The notes: a model not told the origin generated them from the letters alone. A DNA stretch of 64,000 nucleotides from Clostridia bacterium (GCA_017534305.1 JAFWCU010000034.1:1-64000), one strand, 5' to 3'. Numbered from the stretch's first letter, positions 53,645 through 63,522 are shown. A program made the numbers and translations.

Positions 53645-55966
53645 TTATAATATATTATTTCTTATATAAGAATTAGTTTTTTCGCTTCTATTTGCAAGTC
53701 TATTCTCTTTTACTATTCTCATTATACAATCTTCATTGCTGCATACAATACTATATTTTTGTGCAAATTTATCCTCTAAATAGTAATTATCTTTTAAACA
53801 TGGGCATGAACATTTTTCTCCTGCTTTTCTGTTTGCCACAAATGATCCTATAATGCAGTATCTAGATGTCATTATTGTAATATAATCATCTATTCTTTCT
53901 ACTGGTAAAACTTTGCTTATTTTGTCAATTTGAGCTTCTTGGGCATCAAATGCTGGTGATACCACATCAAAGCCTAATGATTTTATAAATAATGCTGCAT
54001 ATGTATTTGAAACATTAAAAGAATAATCTGCAACAAGCGTAAAATCATATTTGTTTTTTAGTTCTTTCAATAGTTCATAGTATCTAAATGAACCAAGCAC
54101 AATAGTTTTAACACCCATTTTTAATAGACGTTCAATGTTATTCTTAATATATAAATCTAGTTTATCTAATGTAAAACTTGGTATATTAATTCCTAGATTA
54201 TATTTAGAATATTTATGGAAAATATCTTTTTCATATTTCATATAATCTTTGACTTGAAAATCTATTCTTTCTAATGATTTACTATATTGTTTTTTATAAT
54301 CTGACACATAATCTTTTTGTTGATTGTAATTATATACAGATAATACATTCTTTGCTATTTGCTTTGATTGAGTACTTTTAATTTGTTCTTTTAGTTTTTT
54401 AACAATATTATCTTCAATGTCTTTTATATCATTATGAGTTAATAGCTTTTCTTCTACCTTTTCTACAAAGTTTCTTCTAATTTCATTTAGTTCAGATACT
54501 TTTAAAAATAATCCTTTTTGAACATATCCTACTACTTTTTCAAATCTAATTCCTTTGTCTTGTGTCTTTTGAAATACATCGTATATTGCATCAATTGTTA
54601 AATCTTTTGTTTGAGCAATTTGTGGAATTATATTTGTGTTATATGTATACATTTGATTATTTATAATTGTAGATAGTGTTATAGGGCAATTTTCTTTAAC
54701 ATCTATATTTAAAACAAGATTTCTTTGTCTTAAATTTTTATTTAAAATATTGTTTTGCATATCTAGATTTAGTTTATATCTTGATGTTTTATATACCTTA
54801 TCTTTTGCTTCAATTTTTGTTTCTTTTATATCTCCAAGATAAACTGTGCTACCTGCTTTAACAATTCCATTTACGATTTTTTTCTTAGAGTCCATTATGC
54901 ATGTTACGATTGTAGAAGAAACGTTACCTTTTGAGTATATTTCTATTCCATCATGAAGATCAATATCCTCTTCTAGTTTTACTTTTACAAATTTTCCTTT
55001 TTTCTCAATTACCTCACCTAAGTATAATCCGATATTTTTAGGTGAAAGTGTTGTAATGCTATCTTTATATTGTACTCCGTCAAAATATCCGTGTGATTTA
55101 CCATTTCTATTAAACATTTGAGTCAAATCTTTTATATCGCTTTCATCTACTTTTAAGCTTTTTTCTTTCAAATATTTATCTATATACTTTCTATATGTGC
55201 TTACGACTAATGCAACATATTCTGGTGTTTTATTTCTTCCTTCAATTTTTAAAGATGCTACATTTGTATCTATTAATTTATCTAGCATATCTAGGGTAAA
55301 TATATCTTTTTTACTCATTATATATGTTTTAGGAACTATCTTTTCTCCGTTTTCTTTATATAATGAATAGCGCATACGACATGGTTGAGCACATGCTCCT
55401 CTGTTTGCACTTCTTGTTCCTATTGCAAGAGACATTAGGCATTGACCTGAAAGACTTACACAAAGTGCACCATGTGAAAATACTTCTATTTCCACATCAG
55501 TGTTTTCTGTTATATACTTAATTTCATCTATAGATAATTCTCTTCCAAGAACTACTCTTTTAAATCCTAGTTTTTTAAGAAATTCTACTTGTTCTAGTGA
55601 ATATACACTCATCTGCGTACTTGCATGTAATTCTAGATTTGGAAATAACTCGTGAATTAGACTTGCTAGCCCCAAATCTTGAACAAGAACCGCATCTACT
55701 CCTGCTTCATATAGTTTAGCTAATAGTTTTAGAGCTTCTTCAATTTCATCATCAAAAACTAATGTATTAAGTGTTAGATAAACTTTCACTCCTCTAATAT
55801 GTGCATAATTAATGCAATCTATATAACTTGAAAGTGTAAAGTTTTTTGCCATAACTCTTGCGTTATGCTTACCTAAACCCATATAAACAGCATCTGCTCC
55901 AGCATTTACTGCTGCTTTAAAACTTTCTTCGTTTCCAGCAGGTGCTAATAATTCAATATTTGTCAT
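53645..55966 (-). CDS. U32-family peptidase-like protein with DUF3656-type middle, RNA hydroxylation family
   Basis: The 773-residue protein starts with the U32 domain: ASTQMSVYSLEQVEFL, VVLGRELSIDEIKYI, the ALCVSLSGQCLMS stretch and NRGACAQPCRMRY, whose cysteines are conserved. A long middle part (~300-560, DUF3656-like) and a second barrel-like end (~580-700) follow. The last part has CSCPCLKDNYYLEDKF and CSNEDCIMRI, giving more cysteines that could bind a metal cluster. U32 proteins such as RlhA and TrhP are needed for hydroxylation of rRNA or tRNA rather than proteolysis. Which RNA is targeted here cannot be told. Confidence 0.87.
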   Translation of the reverse strand: MTNIELLAPAGNEESFKAAVNAGADAVYMGLGKHNARVMAKNFTLSSYIDCINYAHIRGVKVYLTLNTLVFDDEIEEALKLLAKLYEAGVDAVLVQDLGLASLIHELFPNLELHASTQMSVYSLEQVEFLKKLGFKRVVLGRELSIDEIKYITENTDVEIEVFSHGALCVSLSGQCLMSLAIGTRSANRGACAQPCRMRYSLYKENGEKIVPKTYIMSKKDIFTLDMLDKLIDTNVASLKIEGRNKTPEYVALVVSTYRKYIDKYLKEKSLKVDESDIKDLTQMFNRNGKSHGYFDGVQYKDSITTLSPKNIGLYLGEVIEKKGKFVKVKLEEDIDLHDGIEIYSKGNVSSTIVTCIMDSKKKIVNGIVKAGSTVYLGDIKETKIEAKDKVYKTSRYKLNLDMQNNILNKNLRQRNLVLNIDVKENCPITLSTIINNQMYTYNTNIIPQIAQTKDLTIDAIYDVFQKTQDKGIRFEKVVGYVQKGLFLKVSELNEIRRNFVEKVEEKLLTHNDIKDIEDNIVKKLKEQIKSTQSKQIAKNVLSVYNYNQQKDYVSDYKKQYSKSLERIDFQVKDYMKYEKDIFHKYSKYNLGINIPSFTLDKLDLYIKNNIERLLKMGVKTIVLGSFRYYELLKELKNKYDFTLVADYSFNVSNTYAALFIKSLGFDVVSPAFDAQEAQIDKISKVLPVERIDDYITIMTSRYCIIGSFVANRKAGEKCSCPCLKDNYYLEDKFAQKYSIVCSNEDCIMRIVKENRLANRSEKTNSYIRNNIL

Positions 55967-56039
55967 AAATTACTCCTTAATTCATGTAATATTATATCAT
56001 TATCTTTTCTTTATGTAAACAATTATAGTTAAAAAAAGA

Positions 56040-56063
56040 AGCGATAATTTATATTATATCGCT
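56040..56063 (-). terminator. Terminator of rlmB
   Basis: AGCGATA (56040-56046) pairs with TATCGCT (56057-56063), with a run of seven Us after TTC on the minus strand. Confidence 0.8.
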
Positions 56064-56083
56064 ATCTTTTTTATGTTTTATAT

Positions 56084-56830
56084 TTATTTTTTTAGATTTT
56101 TTTGTCTTACAATTTCGTACATACTTATTGCTGCTGATACTGAGGCATTTAGTGATTCAATTTGTCCTGTCATTGGTATTTTTACGACGAAATCACAATT
56201 CTTAAGTACTAGATTTGATATTCCATCTCCTTCGTTTCCAACAACAAGTCCTATAGGTCCACTAAAATCTGTATCATATATATTTGATGCGCCTTCCATA
56301 TCTAAACCGTAAATCCATAAACCTTTTTCTTTTAAATATTTGATGCTTTCAGTAATATTTGTTACTCTAGCAATTTTCATATAGTTACAAGCTCCTGCTG
56401 CAACTTTTTCTACTGTGTCTGTAACTTGAGAAGCATTACGCTTTTGTATAATTATCCCGTGTGCACCTAAACATTCGGCACTTCTTACTATAGCACCTAA
56501 ATTATGTGGATCTTCGATCTTATCTAATATGATTATAAAAGGGGATTCTTTCCTATCACTAGCTTCTTTAAGTATATCATCTATAGTAAAATAATTATAC
56601 TCTGTAACAGAAGCCACGATTCCTTGTGAATTTTTTAATTTTTCACCATCTTCTGTTATCATTCTATCTAGCTTAGATTTATCTGCCTCTACAACCACTA
56701 TATGATTTTTTTTCGCTTTTTGTATAAGCTCATAGATTTCTTTATTACCTTTTTGTGCATAAATTTTATTTATTGTTTTTCCAGAAGCTACTGCTTCTGT
56801 AACTGGATTTACTCCATATATTAAACTCAT
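56084..56830 (-). CDS. rlmB: 23S rRNA (guanosine-2'-O-)-methyltransferase, RlmB/TrmH family
   Basis: The ATG at 56830 has AAAGGAG at good spacing; a TTG 24 bp upstream does not. About 248 residues: an N-terminal substrate-binding domain (1-~75, with GVNPVTEAVASG) and the SpoU/SPOUT knot (~95-245) with motif 1 LDKIEDPHNLGAIVRSAECLG, motif 2 GPIGLVVGNEGDGIS and motif 3 IPMTGQIESLNASVSAAISMYE. It methylates a guanosine of 23S rRNA with S-adenosylmethionine. It lies just downstream of a dockerin gene without a terminator, but has its own extended -10 element at 56860-56865. Confidence 0.92.
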   Translation of the reverse strand: MSLIYGVNPVTEAVASGKTINKIYAQKGNKEIYELIQKAKKNHIVVVEADKSKLDRMITEDGEKLKNSQGIVASVTEYNYFTIDDILKEASDRKESPFIIILDKIEDPHNLGAIVRSAECLGAHGIIIQKRNASQVTDTVEKVAAGACNYMKIARVTNITESIKYLKEKGLWIYGLDMEGASNIYDTDFSGPIGLVVGNEGDGISNLVLKNCDFVVKIPMTGQIESLNASVSAAISMYEIVRQKNLKK

Positions 56831-56859
56831 CTTTGTTTCTCCTTTGAAATTCAATAAAT

Positions 56860-56868
56860 ATTATACCA
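56860..56868 (-). promoter_or_regulatory. Extended -10 of rlmB
   Basis: TATAAT (56860-56865) is preceded by TGG on the minus strand. No good -35 is seen. It lies in the 52-bp gap after the CAP-dockerin gene. Confidence 0.5.
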
Positions 56869-56882
56869 CAATTGTAAAGACC

Positions 56883-59800
56883 CTAATTTTGAGTTTTATA
56901 ATACTCTAATATTAGTGATGCATCATTTGCATCTATTAATCCATTTTCATCCATATCTCCAATTTTTATATCCATTGAATCAGCATTTTGTCCTTTAAAT
57001 AATTCTAATGCAACAGATGCATCATTTGCATCAACTACACCATTTCTATCTAAATCTCCTTTTAAGAATGCTGGTTCGTAGATGGAATTTACAATTAATG
57101 TTTTTGTCTTTGTAATTGTATTTGTAGATAGGGCACCTTGACCTTTAACTTGTAGTGTAAATGTTACATATCCTGTGTCTTTTAATGTAACATTACCATT
57201 ATTATCTATTGTAGCAACATTAGGATTGCTTGAAGACCAAGTAGCGGTTATTCCATCATTTGTGTTTGCTGGAATTAAGTTATATCTATATCTAACAGTA
57301 TCAAATTCTATTGTACATTCATCTGGTCCTACTATTTCAACATTTTCTAGTGGAGTTCTTACATATACATAATATGAAGCTGTAATAGATGTTCCTGTAC
57401 TTGTATAATCTTCAGCTATACTTGCAGAAATCATAGCTACGCCATGAGATTTTGCAGTAACTTTTCCGCTTTGATCTACAGTTGCTACCTGAGTATTGTT
57501 TGATGAATAAGTCACATAGTTTTGTGCGTTAGACTCAGATGGCTTAACTGTAGCTGTTCTAGTGTATGTTTCACCTGGTCTTAATTCAATTGGACTTCTA
57601 TTAATAATTAAACTTGATACAGGTATTTTAACATAGAATGTTACCGTTCTTGTTATATTTCCAGTTACAGATCTTACTGTAATAGTTACAGTACCTGTTT
57701 GTCCGTTAAATGTTACTTTACCTGTTTCATCAACACTTGCAATTTGTGTATTTGAAGATGAATATGTAAAATCATCTTGTGCAATACATGGAACTTTATT
57801 TAGTGTTAAATTCATTGTTTTTGTATATGAGCCATTTACTAACTCTAGGAATACTGCTTGATTTGGTTGAGCTATTGTGAAGTTTTCAAGTGTACAATTA
57901 ATAGTTAAATCTAATTGTGCAGTAATTGAAGGTTCTTCAGTACTAGTAATTAGTATTGATGCTTGTCCTGGTTTTTTAACTTTGAAAGCACCATCTTCCC
58001 CACTTTGTACTGTTAATACATCTGATCCAGAAATTACTTGCCATGTACATGTTTTTGAAACTGTTGTATTTGAAGGTCTGTAATTTGCTCTGAATCTTAT
58101 TATATCTGTATTATTTCTTGAGTAGAAATCATTAAAGTTGATGGTTTCAGTTGATGGTCTTCCAGGCGTACTATAAATACTTAAGCCTGTATTATATTGG
58201 TTTGCATTACTAAATGACATACTTTCTAATGGTACTTTAATTGTAACATTACATTCACCAGTAAAGTCTGCACTTAATCCTGTAACTTTTGCTCTAACAA
58301 TAAATTTATTATTACCAGCTTCAGCTGAATTTGCTTTAATTCTAATATTTCTATCATCTATTCTTGTTATAGTTAAATATCTTGTTATTTGAGGATCTGT
58401 ATAAGAATATTCTGTAGTTGGATTTGCTTGTGTTACAACTACCCAATCTATACTTACTACCTCATCTGCTTCTTCTGGTATAGTCTTTATTGTTAAAGTT
58501 TTCTCTTCTTGTTGCCCTGCAATCATACTAATAGATGTTTCTGTAAGTGTTACTTGATTAATCTTTACATATGGTTTTAAGATAACAACGTCAGTAACAT
58601 CAGCATCTGCATCGTATGTTAAAGTAATAGCAACGTTTTGTCCAGCTCTTAGGGCAGTTACAGTACCATTTTGTGTTACTGTAGCAATTTCTGGATTACT
58701 TGATGCCCATGATACCTTCTTGTCTGTTACAGAAGGATCTATTATTACATTTAATTTTGTTTCTTCTCCAATAGGAACATAATATACATTGTTTGTTCCT
58801 GACACAAGTGATAAATTAGATTTATCTATTTGTATTTCACTTGCAATTGTTGGAATGTTATTTATATCTGCATATTTAAATACAGATCTATATGTATAAC
58901 TTGTGTTATTTCCTTGGTTATCTTTTAGTCCGCTAATTTCAATTTCATATACATAGTTGTTCTTTGGTATGATTGTGTTATCATAAAAAACTAGCATATT
59001 GTTTAATTCAGAAGGATAAGTTGTTCTAATTTCATATCTTCTGCTTGAATTGTTTTGCTCAGTTGCAAACACCCATGATTCTTCTGTATTTAAACAAGTT
59101 ACTTTAACTGAAGTAGTGCTTTTATCTACTGTATAATTATCTAAAAATTGTGCTGTCCAGTAAAATCTATCACTATCTAATGATTCCATAAAAGTAACAC
59201 CATTTGCTGGCCATGCTTTTAAAAATACGTTTGAAGATTGAGTTCCGTTAATTTCTATTACACCAATATTTGGACTAATACCATATCCCATTTTACTAAA
59301 TTTTGGTGTTAGTAATAATGATCTATGTGAGAAGTTCATAGGTGTTTCAGTTTGGTCATCTAAAAACATATTTACATATTTTTTCATTGTATATACAGAA
59401 GTTTCATTTGCAGATCTAGAAATGTTTTCTGCATAACCTCTGCCTTGTCCTATAGCTGTATCAAAAAATGTTTGAGATACACCATCTGGTTTGCTAGGAC
59501 TATGTGTGATTTCTAGATGAAGTGAATTCCATCTATAACTCATTAATGTTGCCATGTGTTGTGCAACAGTAAAATGGTCTGCACTTGCTTCCACTGTAGG
59601 AAGTCCAGCTGCAATACGAATTGCATTAAAATAACTTACAATTCCTTGCTTTTTACTCTCTAATAATGTTCCTGCTAAAAGTGATTGTGCTGGACTAATA
59701 ACAGGATTTGTTGAGTATATTGATGATTGTTGATTTAAAAGATTCATAGCATTATAATACTCTGTTTGACCAGCAGAATATAAATCTTGCTCGTGTTGAG

Positions 59801-60734
59801 TTAAAGCTACATTTTGATATGAGCTAAAGACTTCTGGAGATACAAGTATTGCATTTACTACTTTAGTTGATGGATTATAATCAAAAACAGCAATTCGATT
59901 AGGTCCAACTCTATCAACTCTGTTTAGTGGTTTAGTAATAAACATATCTGCATACATAGCTGGATTTAAGAAATAATAGTTTCCATTTGTAATCTCAGTA
60001 TTATCTCTTGTTCCAAGCCCACTCATATACTCTCTTTTATTCATTCTTTCAATGTATTCTTTTAGTGAAGTTCCTATGTCTTTCATTTGTTCGTTGATAT
60101 AGAAAAAATCTTCATCAAATTCTATATCACACTCAAAGCCATGAACTTTACTTATTGCAATATACATTATAACTGCATGTTGTGCTATATTTTTTTGGAA
60201 ATGTACTCTGTTATTATTGTAGGCAGTTTCATAAATTTGACTTGTTCTTGCAAGGTCACTACCTATTACTCTGTTTCTATTGTAAAAAACACCACCTTTA
60301 AGTTTTAGTTGTTCTAAAATCATAAATCCTTGAAGTATGCTTTGGTCAGTATAATCTGTTACCTCATCATAGTCATACTCATATGTTTGGAATTGATTCC
60401 ATACTGAACCGTATGATACAACATATTCGTCATTTGATACAGTTTCTACGTATAGATAATCTGTATAATCATCATGCCATATAGATAAAGCATGTCCTCC
60501 AAAGCAGCTATCTGTCTCAAGCATATGTGTTGTTCCAGCGCTTTGATAAGCATTTTTGATTTGATCTAGCGTAGTGTTATTTGTTACAGTAAAATCAAAG
60601 TTTGTGTTTGTATTATATATATGTATTAAATCAGTACATACCATTGCTTTTGGGCCTGCAGCCATTACATTATTAGAAACAGCAGAAATTATTAAAAAGA
60701 ATATTAATACTACAAATATTTTTATTTTTTTCAT
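56883..60734 (-). CDS. Large secreted CAP-domain protein with BIG_2 repeats and dockerin
   Basis: The ATG at 60734 has AGGG upstream; the longer frame adds 9 residues with no site. The product has about 1283 residues: a signal peptide (1-26, ending VMA), the CAP-associated N-terminal region (DSCFGGHALSIW), a CAP domain (~361-498, ITHSP, YAENIS, SHRSLLL, MGYGIS), about six BIG_2-type repeats (~640-1215) and the dockerin. Ser replaces the usual Gly before the second CAP His. It matches the protein at 3752 in order. It lies downstream of the cohesin wall protein, separated by a terminator, and has no AAAGAGG hairpin after it. Confidence 0.88.
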   Translation of the reverse strand: MKKIKIFVVLIFFLIISAVSNNVMAAGPKAMVCTDLIHIYNTNTNFDFTVTNNTTLDQIKNAYQSAGTTHMLETDSCFGGHALSIWHDDYTDYLYVETVSNDEYVVSYGSVWNQFQTYEYDYDEVTDYTDQSILQGFMILEQLKLKGGVFYNRNRVIGSDLARTSQIYETAYNNNRVHFQKNIAQHAVIMYIAISKVHGFECDIEFDEDFFYINEQMKDIGTSLKEYIERMNKREYMSGLGTRDNTEITNGNYYFLNPAMYADMFITKPLNRVDRVGPNRIAVFDYNPSTKVVNAILVSPEVFSSYQNVALTQHEQDLYSAGQTEYYNAMNLLNQQSSIYSTNPVISPAQSLLAGTLLESKKQGIVSYFNAIRIAAGLPTVEASADHFTVAQHMATLMSYRWNSLHLEITHSPSKPDGVSQTFFDTAIGQGRGYAENISRSANETSVYTMKKYVNMFLDDQTETPMNFSHRSLLLTPKFSKMGYGISPNIGVIEINGTQSSNVFLKAWPANGVTFMESLDSDRFYWTAQFLDNYTVDKSTTSVKVTCLNTEESWVFATEQNNSSRRYEIRTTYPSELNNMLVFYDNTIIPKNNYVYEIEISGLKDNQGNNTSYTYRSVFKYADINNIPTIASEIQIDKSNLSLVSGTNNVYYVPIGEETKLNVIIDPSVTDKKVSWASSNPEIATVTQNGTVTALRAGQNVAITLTYDADADVTDVVILKPYVKINQVTLTETSISMIAGQQEEKTLTIKTIPEEADEVVSIDWVVVTQANPTTEYSYTDPQITRYLTITRIDDRNIRIKANSAEAGNNKFIVRAKVTGLSADFTGECNVTIKVPLESMSFSNANQYNTGLSIYSTPGRPSTETINFNDFYSRNNTDIIRFRANYRPSNTTVSKTCTWQVISGSDVLTVQSGEDGAFKVKKPGQASILITSTEEPSITAQLDLTINCTLENFTIAQPNQAVFLELVNGSYTKTMNLTLNKVPCIAQDDFTYSSSNTQIASVDETGKVTFNGQTGTVTITVRSVTGNITRTVTFYVKIPVSSLIINRSPIELRPGETYTRTATVKPSESNAQNYVTYSSNNTQVATVDQSGKVTAKSHGVAMISASIAEDYTSTGTSITASYYVYVRTPLENVEIVGPDECTIEFDTVRYRYNLIPANTNDGITATWSSSNPNVATIDNNGNVTLKDTGYVTFTLQVKGQGALSTNTITKTKTLIVNSIYEPAFLKGDLDRNGVVDANDASVALELFKGQNADSMDIKIGDMDENGLIDANDASLILEYYKTQN

Positions 60735-60762
60735 ATTTTTCCCTGTCCTTATACTATGCAAA

Positions 60763-60790
60763 AAGGGATATTTAATAGTAAATATCCCTT
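60763..60790 (-). terminator. Terminator of the cohesin-like wall protein gene
   Basis: AAGGGATATTTA (60763-60774) and TAAATATCCCTT (60779-60790) form a 12-bp perfect stem with five Us following on the minus strand. The CAP-dockerin gene starts 28 bp further on. Confidence 0.85.
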
Positions 60791-60818
60791 AATGCTAATT
60801 ATTTTATTCTATATTATA

Positions 60819-63308
60819 TTATTTTACTAATATTTTTTTAGAAACTGTAATTCCTGCAACAGATGCAAGCATTATAGCACCCATTAGGACTACTGGCATA
60901 TCTCCAGTTTCTGGAGCTTCTGGTTCTGGAATTGGATCAGTTACTTGAACTCTGATGATGTAAATTCCATCTTCAGCAAGACCTTGAATCATCATATTAA
61001 TTTCTTCATCTACTAGTTCTTGTAGTTTTTCTACTGTTAAGTCTTTAACAGCAATTACTGTACCATCTTCTAGTTCGATTTCTTCAAGTTCTCTTGGAGT
61101 TCCATCTTCGTTTTCTCCAACTATAAGTTTACCAGTTTTTGCAAATTCATCGATAATTTTTTGAGCGAATGCAATTTCTTCTTTAAATTCTTCAAGCATT
61201 TCTTCATCTACATAATCTCCAGCTCCTACTATTACGTATGAGTCTGCAGCTTTTTTGTATGTGATTGTAACAGTTCCTTTACCATCAGCATATTCAACTT
61301 TAACATCTACTTCATCTTCATCATATATAGCTTTAACTGCTTCCATGATTTCTTCTGGAGTATCAGTTGTATCTTCTGGTAAAACTGTAAATGGTATTAC
61401 AATTGAATCACCTGGTAGAACATCTCCTGGTTTTAATTGAGAAATTCCTTCCATAGTTTCTTCATCTACTACTACTAAATCAACATGTTTTTCTTCAACT
61501 GTTACATCATATGTAGCTGTTTTTCCAGCAATTGTATAAGTAATAGTTGCAGTTCCTTCTTTAACACCAGTTACTACACCATTTTTATCTACTGTAGCAA
61601 TTGATTCGTCTGAAGAAGTCCATGTAGCTGTTCCTACATTATCTGTAGTTTTGTGTTCAGTTTCAGGTACTTCAGTTACATATTTTCCTTCTAGAGTAAC
61701 TGTTTCTCCTCTTAGAACAGTAGCTCCTGGAGCTGTAGTTATTTCAGCACCAGTAATTGGGTTTTCTTTAACTGTGATTTTTAAATCTTTAGTTAAAGCT
61801 TCAGTTCTTCCATTGTCTATTTGTACTTTAACGTTTGCAACACCATCGTTTGCTCCGTCTCTCTTAACACCAGTAATTGTTAATCCAGTGTTTGTAGCTG
61901 TATAAGCATAGAAGTCTCCTGCTCCTTCGTTAACTATTTTTAATGTTGCCCATTCAGATCCTTCTGGAGTAGTTGTGATAGTTACATCTGCACTTTCACC
62001 TTTCCATACAGTTACTTCTGTTGGGTCCATTGTAAAGTCTTGAACTAATTTAGTTACTTTAACTGTAGTTGTAGCTGTTTTATTTCCATAAGTAGCTTTA
62101 ACAACTGCATCACCTTTTGCAACACCCCTAACAGTTGTTCCTGTTAATGTTGCATATTGGTTACCACTTTGTAGTGTCCATTCAACATTAGCTGGATCAA
62201 AATCTGCATCATCTGGTGCATATGTTAATTGATCAGCTAAATCAATTGTTTGATCAAAGTCTACTGTATATGCAGTTTCTTTGAATGCAATTGAAGTTGG
62301 GTTTTTAACTACTGTAACATCTACTGTATCTGAGAAGTTTCCAGATTTAACTGTGATTGTAGCTGTTCCTTTACCTACAGCTGTTACAACACCATTTGAT
62401 ACTGTTGCAACGTTTGAATCACTTGATTCCCAAGTCATATCATCAGTTGTATTTGATGGAGTTACTACAACTTTATCTGATAAATCTTTTTTGTTGTTAG
62501 CTGCATCTGAAACATCTAATTCAAAATCATCTTGATTTAGAGTTACAGAAGCTGTTTTAACAACAACTTTCATTGTATTTGCATTTGTTTTTACATAAGT
62601 GTCAAGTCTTGGTTTGTTTTCTGCACCTTGAGTTCCTGCAATTTCAGCTCTTGTTGCAGTTTGATAATCATCTATAGATGTATCATGTGTAGCACCAACA
62701 AGGTTAAACCAATAATTAACATCGTTCATTACGAATACTTCGCAATCACCAGCAGCAGTATCTCTAACTTTGAATTGTATTTCAAAGATAGTTCCTACTT
62801 GTGTTGATGGATATCCAGCTGGAGCTGTAATACCAACGTTTATATATTTAACACCATCTTCCTCTGCTGAGTGAATAATGTTAGGATTTGTTACTGCACC
62901 TAATCTGTTAGCAGCAAGTCCTAAATCAGTTCCTACAGGACCTGGTTGAATGTATACTTGTTTAGAGTCTCCACCTTCAACCATTCCTACTGTAGCTAAT
63001 TCTAAGTTATTATCGTCCCATCCCATTTTTACTGAAATGTTTTGTAATCCATCATTTGGAAATTTATTTAAGTTTAATTTAACAGAAATCATATCTCCAG
63101 CTGCTAGATTTTCAAGTCCTCTTTCAGCGCTTGTTAGGTTTTCTGCTACAATTTCAAGATTAGAAGCTGCTGTATTACCATTTTCGTAGTAGTTTACATA
63201 TTTTGCAGCTGCAATACTTGAAGCAGCATTAACATTTGGTATTAGTGCAATTCCCATCATAATTGCTACTAGAACTACCAAAGTCTTTAATTTGAAAGTT
63301 CTTTTCAT
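60819..63308 (-). CDS. Wall-anchored scaffold: cohesin-like domain, BIG_2 repeats, sorting signal
   Basis: I use ATG 63308 (MKRTFKLK). The product has about 829 residues. A signal peptide (1-28, ending VNA) is followed by a cohesin-like domain (~45-205): AAGDMISVKLNLNKFP, MGWDDNNLELATV and GTIFEIQFKVRD follow the order of cohesin strands. BIG_2 repeats follow (~225-330, 330-410, 495-580; WESSDSNVATVSNGVV is typical), then a charged region (~590-780) and the end PEPEAPETGD, a hydrophobic stretch and KKILVK. That end fits a sortase-type signal, though with PETG and no Leu before it. The protein could hold a dockerin protein at the cell surface. Confidence 0.75.
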   Translation of the reverse strand: MKRTFKLKTLVVLVAIMMGIALIPNVNAASSIAAAKYVNYYENGNTAASNLEIVAENLTSAERGLENLAAGDMISVKLNLNKFPNDGLQNISVKMGWDDNNLELATVGMVEGGDSKQVYIQPGPVGTDLGLAANRLGAVTNPNIIHSAEEDGVKYINVGITAPAGYPSTQVGTIFEIQFKVRDTAAGDCEVFVMNDVNYWFNLVGATHDTSIDDYQTATRAEIAGTQGAENKPRLDTYVKTNANTMKVVVKTASVTLNQDDFELDVSDAANNKKDLSDKVVVTPSNTTDDMTWESSDSNVATVSNGVVTAVGKGTATITVKSGNFSDTVDVTVVKNPTSIAFKETAYTVDFDQTIDLADQLTYAPDDADFDPANVEWTLQSGNQYATLTGTTVRGVAKGDAVVKATYGNKTATTTVKVTKLVQDFTMDPTEVTVWKGESADVTITTTPEGSEWATLKIVNEGAGDFYAYTATNTGLTITGVKRDGANDGVANVKVQIDNGRTEALTKDLKITVKENPITGAEITTAPGATVLRGETVTLEGKYVTEVPETEHKTTDNVGTATWTSSDESIATVDKNGVVTGVKEGTATITYTIAGKTATYDVTVEEKHVDLVVVDEETMEGISQLKPGDVLPGDSIVIPFTVLPEDTTDTPEEIMEAVKAIYDEDEVDVKVEYADGKGTVTITYKKAADSYVIVGAGDYVDEEMLEEFKEEIAFAQKIIDEFAKTGKLIVGENEDGTPRELEEIELEDGTVIAVKDLTVEKLQELVDEEINMMIQGLAEDGIYIIRVQVTDPIPEPEAPETGDMPVVLMGAIMLASVAGITVSKKILVK

Positions 63309-63351
63309 ATTTAAAAATTCCCCCCTTATAAACATACTTGTTTACTCTTAA

Positions 63352-63380
63352 ATAATAGCATATTAATTTTTTTTAATCAA
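63352..63380 (-). promoter_or_regulatory. Promoter of the cohesin-like wall protein gene
   Basis: TTGATT (63375-63380), 17 bp and TATTAT (63352-63357) on the minus strand, 43 bp before the ATG. Confidence 0.55.
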
Positions 63381-63494
63381 GCATTTTACATTTAAATAAT
63401 TCGTATTTTTCTATAAAAAAATGTGCAATTTTTGGCAGTTTTCAGCTCTTTCTTCTAGTATCAATATTTACCTTTGTAACAATAAACATAAAAA

Positions 63495-63522
63495 AGTAAC
63501 ACAAGCATTACTTTGTGTTACT
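63495..63522 (-). terminator. Terminator of the right-edge gene
   Basis: AGTAACACA (63495-63503) pairs with TGTGTTACT (63514-63522), followed by six Us on the minus strand. Confidence 0.85.

Noticed and set aside
60819-60920. LPXTG protein with classical signal
   Set aside because: The motif is APETGD, with no Leu-Pro start; I call it sortase-type only with reserve.
63360-63480. Cyclic-di-GMP or other riboswitch before the cohesin wall protein gene
   Set aside because: The region lies upstream of the likely promoter at 63352-63380 and lacks the conserved GEMM bases.
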